Source: Synanceia verrucosa (Eukaryota; Chordata; Actinopteri; Perciformes; Synanceiidae). From it: DNA of 64,000 nt. Positions 1-10,526 of the stretch are shown here, in pieces. Made by a program: the position numbers and the translations under genes. Each line of letters opens with the position of its first letter. The stretch's first letter is position 1. The DNA lies in NCBI GenBank assembly GCA_029721515.1, contig CM056551.1, forward strand, positions 24,104,437 through 24,168,436. The letters are read 5' to 3'. The notes beneath the pieces were generated by a model that made no database searches, had not been told where the DNA came from, and worked only from the letters and a program-made list of their open reading frames with translations.

Positions 1-3000
1 ACTTTGTCCAGAACCTCCCAGTTCGCAAAGTATGGTACACATTGCTCACATTAAAACATAAACAGAGAGACTGACAGATGGGGTGTAAAGTGACTAATGA
101 TGTACTGCAGATAGGGAGAGATGTTTGAAAGAAAACGTAAATATCAATATTTAAAGACAGCAAAAATGTATTTGTGTATCCTTCCAGGTTTCTGGCATCG
201 GGAAAGTGAGTGAGAAGATGCTGAATGCTCTGGGCATCAGCAGCTGTTTGCATCTTGGCCAGCAGATGGCGTTGCTGTCATTGTTGTTCTCTGAGACAGC
301 CTGCCATCATTTCATGCAGATTTCCCTGGGCTTGGGCTCTACATATATACCTAGGTACGTCACTGCCTGTTTAAAACTCAATACAACTCACTGAAAAAGA
401 AAAGAGTTCTGTTCAGGGAGCGAGAGGAGATAATACTCACTGTCTTTGTTTTTTGTACAGGCATGAAGAAAGAAAAAGCATCAGCACAGAAAGGTGTGTT
501 TGGATGTGATGGATGGATTTATGAGGCATAAACACAGCTGGATTTCTTTCTCTCTCATGTCCTCTATGTTCTATGTTCCTCTTCTCTGACACTTCATCTT
601 TGCAGGACATTTAAAGAACTGAGTAAAGCTGAGGAGCAGTTGTCTTTATGCAGGGAGCTCTGTGAAGACTTGGCAGAAGACATGAAGAAGGAAGGTCTAA
701 AGGTAGTGAGTGAGGGCTGCTTTGTTTCTTTTTCAACATGAACACACATCTGTTCATATCTTATGAACAAGTGGGTTGTCTTGAACACATCTATGGCTAA
801 CTCTCCCACTTACGTCAACTATACTAAGAGGCATTAAAAACGCAACAAAGTCAATGTAAAATAAAATTGGATACAACTACTTTGTATACAAAAGAATGTT
901 TTGTTTACTACCACTTGTGGCTATTGAAACTATGGAGCCACATTTTTCAGCTCAAACAATAAATTAACGTGGCAGATGGTACCAATCCCTGTTTTTGCAT
1001 GTGTGATTCGTTAGGACATTGTTTGAAAGCTTTCAATGAGTTCTTTTGGTGATTTGAGCTCAACTGGTCAAGGCTTTAAAAACCCGGAAGGAAAAATGCA
1101 AGCTGTCGACACAGACGGTCACCATGCCACGCTTAGCAGCAAACATGAGGGAGCAGGCCATTGGTACGCTGAGATCCGGAATGACCGAAGTTAGGGTAGC
1201 CAGGCATTTTGGCGTCCACAGATGCACTATCTCACGCCTGCAGGCACGTTATGCACAGACATAATGTGCAGGTTATGGACTGGCCGCCTTATTCCCCGGA
1301 TATGAATCCGATTGAACACCTTTGGGACAATCTGGATCGCCGTGTACGGCGTCGTATTCCACTGCCGGTGACGGTTGCTGATCTCTGTACTGCACTCTTG
1401 GAAGAGAGGGAAGCGATTCCAGTGGCCGAAATCAACGCGCTCATCATGTCTATGCCACGACGATCACACAAGATACTGACATTTGTAATCCATGTCCATT
1501 CATTTTTCTATCGTTGCTTTTGTTCATTCATGTTCAGTATCATACCAAGTGAAGTCGCCCAATAAATTATGAAAAGTCAAATTAATATCGAAAAAAAACA
1601 ATGTTGCGTTTTTAATGCCTCTTAGTGTATAAAACGAGGCTATACACACTGTACTGCTGAGACAATGCTTGGGTGAATCTTAACACTATGTGACTGTCCC
1701 AGACTGAGCAATAAACATCAAAATAAAGCAAGCACTGGGGACATTTCAACAGAAATGGGCAGCACAAAAATGGATTGAGAAAAGGTTGTATTGGTTAAAA
1801 TATGCTCAGAAGTACTACTTGGTATCCCAAGAATCACCCTGACTCCAAACAAAATCTCATAGAATTACCTCAACCTGTTCATTCCCTTTCAAATCGATAG
1901 AGAAAGGAATGGATGACTTGGCAGGACCATCACCCCCCTGCCTCAGCCCTGATGTGGCCTTGATAGCTGGAGGAAATGGAAGGCCATTAAGGAGACAGCA
2001 GGGGCTACTATCAGCCGTGAAAATGTCTCTCTGGGAGACGATCACATTACTATGAAAGCGCTTTGTGGCGTATTACTCACAAAAAGGCATTCTGACAAGT
2101 GATATGACAGATTGTACAGATTACTCATCACTTCCACACAGTATCATTGGTTATGCTTATAATTTAGAGGTTGTTAGGCAGCAGACAGAAATTAGCTGTT
2201 CCCTTATATGAATTCAACTACTGTTAATTTTTTTTTTTTTTCATTTTCCTGAAGGGTAAAACGGTAACACTGAAGCTTAAGAACGTGAAGTTCGAGGTAA
2301 AAACAAGGGCGCTGACACTGACATACGCCGTTGCTACAGTGGACGAGATCTTTGCTGTTGCTAAGGACCTACTGAAAATGGAAATCGACAATGAAAGCCC
2401 CCAGCCACTCAGATTGAGACTCATGGGTAATTAGTTAGCAGTATCACTTAGGTATCAATTATTATAACTACCTAAATGTTCTGTGACTCACTGCATGTGG
2501 AAATAATAACACAGTTGGCATTCATTTTGAAGTTTTCTCCAGACAATTTGTTTCTATGCTCGTAGGTGTAAGAATCTCCGCTTTTGTCAGTTTGGATGAT
2601 AAAAAGCCCCTGCAGAAGAGCATCATTGGCTTTCTTCAGCCAGGCAAGACAGACCCCAGCGGCTCTTCCCAAGGAATGAATCAAACTACGCCTCTTGCTT
2701 GTCCTTCACTGGCACAGAAGTGCCAGAGACAAGAGGAAGTTCCTTTAGGGAGTAAGCAGAGGGGTTTAGATGGGGGCCAGATGGATGAGCAGCCCAAGCA
2801 GTCTTTCTTCCAAAGGGCTTATGCCAAAAGACTGCGACTCCAGGCAGCAACGTCAAGCACACAGGAAGAAGGACATGGGAAGAATGTTCCTCTGATCACT
2901 TATGCTGAAAAGGGCATAGAGTCGTCAACAAAAGGGCATGAGAGTGAGAGTACAGCCTCAGATCTCTCAGAAAATGTCTTCCCCATAGAGGCATCCACAT

Positions 3001-4531
3001 CAGGCTGTGGTGGCAGAGTGTCAGAGAGCCTCACCTGCCCAGTCTGTTTCAGACAGATTGAGACAACTAATTTGAGTGACTTTAACAAGCATATAGACCA
3101 GTGTCTCAGTGATGGCTCAAGAAACACAAACCAGTATTCAGTTTCTGACCCAGAATCAGATCTGGACCTAGAGAACGACCAGAAAGAAAGTGAAAAGTTT
3201 GAGGTGAACAAAGTGGATCTTCAAGAAGACCCATGCAGTTTAGCAAACAATTCTCTTCAGAAAGCTTTGTTGATCAATGGTGACAGCAAAACAGAATCTT
3301 CACAACAGCCTCATAAAGGCTCCGTCCTCACCTGCCCAGTATGTCAGCTGACCCAGGATAGTGATGACCTCACTGTCTTCAACCACCATGTTGACCTCTG
3401 CCTGAACCAGGAGGTGCTTCATGAGCTGAAGAGACAGACATCATCAGTAAATCCACCTTCAGTTGTAAACAGCAAGGCCATAGGTAAGTGTACTGTAAAC
3501 ACTGTAAACATTCTGTGCACTCTTTTATTATAGCTCATCATTAAACCTGCTGAAACTGATATTTGGGACTACTTTGTACATATTTATACATCCTGCAGCT
3601 ACATGAGCATTCATTTGTCATCTGATAGAATAGAGTAGAATAGTTTTTTATATATCCCCCATTGGGGGAAATTCACCTGCCACAGCAGCAGACAAGATAT
3701 AGTAATAGAACAACAATAAACTACAGCAAAGACATAAAACAACAGCAGCTGCATGATGACTCATTTGGCTCTTTTCTCAAAAATATTAATTACTTCCACT
3801 TAAATCATTTTGTTCCTTGTGTACTTTGGGGTTCCAGGTTTGTTAGTGTTTACTGCATGGGTCTGAAGTCTGAGAGTATCTTTTTCTGCTGATGACCAAT
3901 ACCATCCTGTTAGTACCACCTATGAACTGTGGCTCTGTGACATCTTAGGAGTTAACAGGAGGAATGTCTATTTGAGAGGATGTCAGTGGCCTATGACCTC
4001 ATTATTTACAGACAGTGAGATTGTGTGAGAAGTTTGTATCGATTCCTACAGAGAAAAGACATCTCATTTCAGCCCATGGGGCTTCCTTTGTCCTGCTCTT
4101 GGAAATGGCTAAATCACTTTCTCACCGTTTCATTTCCTACCATGAACTGCACCCCTGTTTTTTCTTAAACACGCCTGCCTCAGAAATTGCGCTCTTTATA
4201 TCCCCAAGGAGGTGCTGCAATTGTGTGCGTCCTCAGTGGATGTATTTTAAAGTAAGAGGTTTTTTCGATGTTCATGAGTGTCTGCTTCTGTTCGCAGACA
4301 GAAGCCATCTCCTGCCAACGCAGGCAAATAAAGGCAAAACCAAAAGGTGAGACTGCTTGATTGTTGCTGCACAAAATGTCTCTTCATATTCAAAGTACTG
4401 TAGGTACAAGTATAACAAGGGATGATTTTTTTTTTTTTGATGTTTTTAGACGGGACTCGCCTTCCTCGCCTCCTTCTAAAAAGGCAAAAGGCTTTGGCCC
4501 TCGCAACACCATCGACAAGTTCTTCAGGTGA
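1..4531 (+). CDS. polk: DNA polymerase kappa, 3' part (514 C-terminal residues)
   Basis: Y-family translesion DNA polymerase, acting in the nucleus to bypass bulky lesions. Coding exons seen: 1-29 (partial), 188-354, 461-493, 606-702, 2255-2426, 2566-3483, 4298-4346, 4450-4531; all junctions are GT-AG and keep phase. The first exons encode the end of the palm/thumb with a helix-hairpin-helix (VSGIGKVSEKML) and the polymerase kappa segment ALLSLLFSET. Exons 606-702 and 2255-2426 encode the little finger (PAD), including VTLKLKNVKFEVKTRA. The 918-nt exon holds two C2HC UBZ fingers. The protein ends in a PIP-like motif, TIDKFFR, and a TGA stop. The catalytic palm/fingers exons lie left of the window. 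The family call rests on remembered vertebrate POLK sequence and the neighbouring genes. Confidence 0.96.
823..1627 (+). mobile_element. Internally deleted Tc1/mariner-like transposon in a polk intron
   Basis: Inverted ends begin CTAAGAGGCATTAAAAACGC at the left and end in the reverse complement at 1599-1627, flanked by TA. Inside, a 46-codon frame from 1124 to 1264 starts MPRLAANMREQAIG and looks like the transposase N-terminal helix-turn-helix. In another frame, from about 1270, lies the C-terminal catalytic end (WPPYSPDMNPIEHLWD). The middle, with the first two catalytic aspartates, is missing, so the copy cannot encode a working enzyme. It sits between polk exons 606-702 and 2255-2426, in the same direction as the gene. 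Confidence 0.85.
3028..3408 (+). other. polk: Two UBZ4-type ubiquitin-binding zinc fingers of polk
   Basis: Inside the 918-nt exon, residues starting LTCPVC and ending HIDQC (about 3031-3105) form the first C-x2-C...H-x3-C finger; LTCPVC...HVDLC (about 3328-3402) forms the second. In vertebrate POLK such UBZ fingers bind ubiquitin, including ubiquitylated PCNA, and help recruit the enzyme to stalled forks. Both have all four metal ligands. The linker between them is acidic and serine-rich. Confidence 0.9.
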
Positions 4532-4956
4532 CACATGCAGGAGTAATAACCATCTTCAGAAGATGAAAACAACATATTTCCCCTCCTGTCTATGTGTGAT
4601 TCTCATTGCATACATATTTAATTTATAAGTTTTTGCACTAATATGCCTTATTTGTTTTTCATAAGCCATAGACAGAAAAGTAAAGAGGACAACAAATTCA
4701 GCTTTAATTTTGGAAATATGGTTGCCACTTTCATTACCTTTTTTTGTTACTCCCTGAAAATAAGCATAATGTTTTTATTTTTACTGTATGTGAGAAGTAT
4801 CATAAGGATATTTATTACATGTTGAGATCTTCATTAAGTTATTTCATTCAGATATTTTCAATGATTTCTTGTATTTCTTGTTTTTTATGATGCTGATAAC
4901 TGTATGTTTGATGAATGAAGATAAGAGAATCCTTCTATCATGTAAACCGAAGTTGA

Positions 4957-4962
4957 AATAAA
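4957..4962 (+). terminator. polk: Probable polk polyadenylation signal
   Basis: AATAAA about 425 bases after the polk stop codon, the first canonical hexamer in that stretch in sense orientation. Use of this site is inferred, not shown. Confidence 0.6.
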
Positions 4963-5582
4963 TTATTATTCTGATGAAATTACACTCTTGGTGGAGGCAT
5001 TTTCACAGTTAGTTACCATCCATGCTTTATTAATCCATTTTTTTTACCAAAAAAGGGCTGGCCTCTTGCAGAAACAGAATAACACTGGTTTAAAGTACGT
5101 TTTGCTGGTTTAAGTTGTGGAAAACACAACAGCAGCAGCACTGTGGAGAGCACTGGAACTAGTCAAACATCCCAGGACAAACAAGTTAAACTGCTATTAG
5201 AGCATTATGTTAATATTTTGTAAACACAGCACAGCAAACTTAAGGCATGGTTTACATGACACTGTAGTCGTGCCTCATACTAGTATGTATTTCAGATGAA
5301 GCATGACTTGTAAAATATTCAGTCAGCAGTCTTTTCAGGGTGTGCGCTGGTAAAGTAAACAGGAACAGCCCTCCAGCATTAACACTATAGCAGGAATACA
5401 CTTCTGCTTCAAGAATTACTGTTGACTAAGTGGAGACAGGAGCTGCAGTAAAACGTTGGAAACATCTGTAATATCTGGTTCCTCAGGTATTTGGTTTGCT
5501 TGCTTTCCACCAATTTAATTGCTTATTATTTTACACAAAGCCCGCCCTGGTCACACAAAGAGGTAATATATAGAGCTTCCCA
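4963..5582. other. polk-ankdd1b spacer
   Basis: About 620 bases between the presumed polk poly(A) signal and the ankdd1b start codon. It holds no coding exon that I can recognise. It must contain the ankdd1b promoter and 5' UTR, but I see no well-placed TATA box; an AT-rich AATATATAG lies only about 10 bases before the start codon, too close to act as one. Confidence 0.5.
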
Positions 5583-8500
5583 ATGGAGAGACGAGCTTTG
5601 GCTTTGAGGGCGAAGATCAAGAGGCATTGTCCTAAAACAGAAGATTTGGATCCTCGAAACTGGATGAGACAGGAGACCATGAGGGGGTTTACAGACTTTA
5701 TACTGAACAAGCACTCCGACAAAGAGACAGACAACAGCTTTGACAACAAAGAGATGTGTGAGTATGTTCGACAAAGTGATAAAAGGTGGGAAATAATTAC
5801 AGATTATATTTTGGAGCAACATTTCAAAGAAAGTTTTTCTTGTTCAAAACTGAGCCCTCAAGTTGAAATTGTTGAAGCTTCGTTAATCATTAGTTTCCTC
5901 TTCAAGAAACACTATTTGCACAAGGCTGAAACCAAGACGATCTCCTCCACAGTATGCTCCTGAGGTTTTGACTCAGATGGCATTGTAAATTCCTCACACA
6001 TCACCTAGCTGTGTATTAAGCCTGTTAATTAAGCAGTTCAAAAGTATATTTTAAGTATTATACATGTCAAATCTTCCTGTCTGTGTTGTTCAGTGCTTGA
6101 TGCAGAGAAGCAGTTCATGGAAGCAGCAAAGAGAAATGATGTGGAGGTCATGAAGACTCTTGGAAGAGGGCTGAATGCCAATGCAAAGAATGTGGTGGGT
6201 TAAAACACACATACCCTACAGATTCTCACTCTACTGCATTGTATAATTTACACTACATGACTCAAAGGATGGTAATTTCTGGGATTTTGTAAGAGCATAA
6301 ACTAAATGGGTAACAGTGATGATGCTGTTTGCCTCAGGATAATAGGAGTGCTCTTCACTATGCAGTAGCTGGCAAAAACAAGGAAGCTGTTCAGCTTCTT
6401 CTGCAGAGGAGGGTCAAGGTGGATCAAAAAGACAAGGTGAGAGGGATCTGAAAACCTGAACCACCGACAGCAGCGTCCGTAATCTAAATAATAATCACTT
6501 TCCTTTCTGTATTGTGTGTTTAACAGTACGGGGTGGCACCTATTCACTTGGCTGCCTGGTTTGGCAGTTTGGAGATCCTGAAATTATTAGTGCAGGCTGG
6601 AGCTGAACAGAAAGTTGAGAATGAGGTGAAGAAACAAAATAGCTTTTATTCTACTGTTGAAGTTTGTCTTTTTATTTTGTGTGAAATAACATGCTTCCCC
6701 TTAGCATGTGTTAATGTTGAACCTCACATTCTTGTCATTCAAACTTGGCCCAGATGCTTCAGTTCCTCTTGTTATATATCTTTTTTGTTTCCAAATGCAA
6801 CTCAAGGTGCATTACTTCCTTTGCAGAATGCTTAATTAGACATCAACCTGCTTTTTATCCACCTCAGGAAGGACTCAACATCATGCACTGTGCTGCTATC
6901 AACAACCACGCTGACATTGTAGAGTATATCATTTATGATCTGCAAATGAAAGAACTAGACAAAGAGGACCAGGTATCTCTTGACACAGTTTCTTCATAAA
7001 TCAACTATATAATTCACTGTCACAGTAAGTGTGCTTGTTTGTTCCTCTGCTCTTCTATTTCAGTCAGGGCACCGGCCATTCGCCTTAGCGGCAGAGCATG
7101 GGTGTGTTGAAATGGTTGACATGCTGATTGCTCCTTTCGACATGGCCACCATGAAGCCCAATAAGGTGTGTGTGGAGTTCTGCATGTGTTTTCGGTTTGT
7201 GCTTTTTATTTATGCTCACGCACATTAATGTGTTGCGCCTGTGAGGCTGCTCAACACTCTTTGATGCCAGTTGTTCCCCTCCCTCCCTTCTGCTAGAGGG
7301 GGGACACGCCCCTGCATTTAGCTGCCAGGAACGGCCACTTGGACACCGTCTATTCGCTGCTGCAGGGCTTTGATACTCGGGATGAAGTCAACATGGTAGA
7401 CAATCAGCGTAAACATCATCTCTATCACAGTTTGGTTTGTGACAGTGTGTTCTCAGTAGCTAATCCACTGCTGGATGGTGGCTCCACTTTGGATTAATTA
7501 AGGTGTTTCAATCATGTATTGGTTACAGTTATATAAGGCAGACTGTGTTCTGGCTTGAGCTCCAGCTCTGACTAGTAAATTATACTTGATTTACACGCTG
7601 GTCAAAGAATCTTCAAATTGAGACTGGAGTTAAATAATGACTATCATCTGAATTATAAAGGCACTTATTAAAGTAGCAAAATGTTGAGAAGACTTCAGCA
7701 TAAACCAATGTCAAATATACTTTATAATTCTGATTTCAGTCAGTTAGTTCACTTGACATTTTAAATTGTGGTCATCTAGCACCACTATTATATTTTTTGT
7801 ATGGTTTCCATGTTGCAGGATGGGGAGACAGCACTGTACCAGGCTGCAGACAACCATCAGGAAGGATGTGTCCTGACTCTGCTGGAGGCTGGCTGTGACC
7901 CCAACATCCTTACAACGGTCCAATAGGCCACCATACTGCTGCTGTTAATAATGCATTACTGTAAAATTAAATTAATACAGTTTTTAATGTTTCCTTGTAC
8001 TTGTAGTTGGCTGAGCTAAACCATCATCTGTTGCTTGTCTTGCAGGCCAAATGCAGTGCTCTCCATCCAGTTTCAGAAAGAGGAGACACGTCTCTTGTCC
8101 AACTCCTCCTAGATTACAAAGCCAACACAGACTTTCAGAATCAGGTAAGTAAACCCTAGCTAGGTGGCAGTAGTACACTCTCTGTCAAGTTTTTTGGCCA
8201 CACAGTTGACACTCAGCTGTGCTGCTGCTGTCTTTGTAATTTTACATATTTCCTCCTTTAAGCAAACAGTTCATTTTGAGTAACAGGATGTTGTTGCTCT
8301 CAGCACCTAGAGGCTCCTATCCACCTGGCAGTGAAGAACAGTCACATCCCTGTCATCCATTGCCTGCTGAGGGCTAACTGCAACATTAATGTCACAGATA
8401 AGGTGTGGTTTCCATAGTAACAGTAAAATAAGATGCCAGCCCAACTATATAGAAAAGAAACCAATGGAGAAACTATTTGCTTAATTGTGTTTTCCTCTCC

Positions 8501-9951
8501 TATGTCCTGAACTGTTAGCGGTCCCAGACAGTAATGCATATTGCTGCAGAACTGGCCAGAATAGAAGTTGTTGAAATGCTTCTTAAAACCGGGCTGGATC
8601 TGAAAATCCAGGATAAAGTAAGAAATCTCACACTATTTCTGGAGCTAACAGAGTGGAGCAAACTTATCAGGACTTAATGGACACAATCTGATAGTTCGAC
8701 CATCTATTTATGATAGATTTAAGCTTACCTTACAGTTGTAACTGAAGTTTGTGTATTTTGCTGAACCTGATGGAGCAGCAGGGAAAGACGCCTCTGGGTG
8801 TGGCAGTCAGAGCGAACGAGGTGATCATTGTGGACATGATCATCAAAGCAGAAAGATACTATGCCTGGAGGGAGGTGAGAAATGATGAAATAATGCTTAT
8901 AACTTTTGCTGTTTTCATGCGTGCAATAATTCATTCTTGAGGCCTTGAAATCAATAATTACATTTATCACAAATGATTAATTTTTTTATGTCAAAATCTT
9001 GATTAGCTGAAACCCCTCTAATACCATTAAAGCATCCACAGTAAAATGACTCATAACCCAAGAAGCATTTCACAGCCAATTTACCATAAATTTAATTAAG
9101 GACATGTCTGATACCTTCCCTTCTTGATTTTAAAAATATTTAACTCTGGCATTCATATTGCTAATTACGTGTGTGTGTGTGTGTGTGTGTGTGTCTTTCC
9201 AATAATCTCTTCCTATGCCCATGACTCTGAGGCTTGTGGCCTTTACTTAATTTAATTGCCCTTTCAGCCCAACCCAGAAGTTAATGAGAGCATTCACAGC
9301 GAGCGTCCGCTAACGTTTAAACTCGACCATCGCTATGAGACCAAACAGCTCTGTTCGATGGCCTGGCGCCTGGCGTACGAGCTCCTGAAGCCAGGAGACT
9401 GGAAAAGACTTGCAGAACACTGGGGCTTCAATAAGGAACAAGTGTCGGCCATCGAGGAGCAGTGGACAGGTGCCAGAACTCACACCGACTCAGCAGGCTT
9501 TTGGCAACTCTCTGAAATATAATATGAGCTTCTTATTGCAAAAATGTTACTTAAAATCCCTGAATAAACGAGAGAAATTTTGAAATTAAAAGAACATCCT
9601 TGGATAACTTTATAGTTTTCTGGCTGTGCAGTGCTGTGTGTGTTTGTCCACAGGTCAGCACAGCTACAGAGAGCATGGAAACAGGATGCTGCTGATCTGG
9701 CTCCACGGGGAGGAGTTGGCTGAGAGGAGCCCTGCTAAAGAACTCTACAATGGCCTCATCCTCACAGGGAACAGGAAAGCTGCAGGTACATTCAGTTTGA
9801 AACAAATATACTGAGCAACCATATAATCATATAGATGTGCTGCCTGGGATTATGTGCCAAAATATTATTGCAGAAAATGTAATATTGTCTTACAGATAAG
9901 ATCCGGATGGAGGCAGAGACTTCCAGCAGTAAGAGCTGCAGCATTTCATGA
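5583..9951 (+). CDS. ankdd1b: Ankyrin repeat and death domain-containing protein 1B (complete, 553 aa)
   Basis: Fifteen coding exons: 5583-5757, 6094-6194, 6338-6436, 6527-6625, 6868-6972, 7064-7165, 7297-7395, 7819-7917, 8046-8144, 8304-8402, 8519-8617, 8779-8874, 9268-9469, 9654-9785, 9896-9951. The phase is continuous to the TGA. Exons 2-12 encode successive ankyrin repeats (ALHYAVAGKNKEAVQLLL, APIHLAAWFGSLEILKLL, TPLHLAARNGHLDTVYSLL). Exons 13-14 encode a death domain (WRLAYELLKPGDWKRLAEHW...). The tail ends KSCSIS. The human protein is of similar length (about 530 aa), and the gene also lies between POLK and POC5 in human. No biochemical role is established; the domains suggest a protein-binding scaffold. 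The exon 8 donor (ACG|GTCCAA) is weak but is needed to keep the frame. Confidence 0.93.
9268..9785 (+). other. ankdd1b: Death domain exons of ankdd1b
   Basis: Exon 9268-9469 and exon 9654-9785 together encode a six-helix death-fold region. It shows the usual pattern of W/L-rich helices: MAWRLAYELL, DWKRLAEHWGF, VSAIEEQW, then NRMLLIWLHG and AKELYNGLILTGNRKAA. Death domains mediate homotypic protein interactions. The partner of this protein is not known. Confidence 0.85.
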
Positions 9952-10111
9952 GGATGAACAATGCAAATTATGGACTGATAAACACTTGTTTACAGAATCT
10001 TTAAACACTGAGGAGTAAAATGATTTATTTAAGAAACAGGAATGTGTGTCAGATCATTAACATATGGCTGGGTTTAGTACAGTAAAGCGAACACCCTCAG
10101 GAGAAAACATC

Positions 10112-10117
10112 AATAAA
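10112..10117 (+). terminator. ankdd1b: Probable ankdd1b polyadenylation signal
   Basis: AATAAA about 160 bases after the ankdd1b stop. A second AATAAA overlaps a few bases later in an A/T-rich run. The gene therefore ends about 400 bases from the poc5 stop codon on the other strand. Confidence 0.6.
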
Positions 10118-10321
10118 ATAAATACTTAAAAAATAAGCCATTACAGTACAGTCTCACCTGTGCATAATTTAACCTTTTAATTAAAATAAATGATCATTTT
10201 GCAATTCTAAACTCTGTCCAGCTGGTAATATTTAAAAACATTTACATGTGCAGTTCTAAACACCTGTCTGTATAATTATTTCCTGAGAAAAACCCTATTG
10301 CTCGAGAAATAGACATTTTTT

Positions 10322-10327
10322 TTTATT
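10322..10327 (-). terminator. poc5: Candidate poc5 polyadenylation signal
   Basis: Reads AATAAA on the minus strand, about 200 bases past the poc5 stop. The ankdd1b and poc5 3' ends converge here with little room between them. Inferred from position only. Confidence 0.45.
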
Positions 10328-10526
10328 CAGTTTTCTTTCATGAACGTACACTAATGTAGATGTGAAATGCAGACAGAAAAAGCAAATTCATTCTAAGATA
10401 TCAAAATAAAATTGACTTCAAACGAACGACACAAACTATTTCTGGGATTGTTGCATAGGATTACAGTCTAAACTGTAAGTCTAGACTTGTTGAGAAACAC
10501 TTTCTGTGAAGTGTGTGTGTGTGTGG

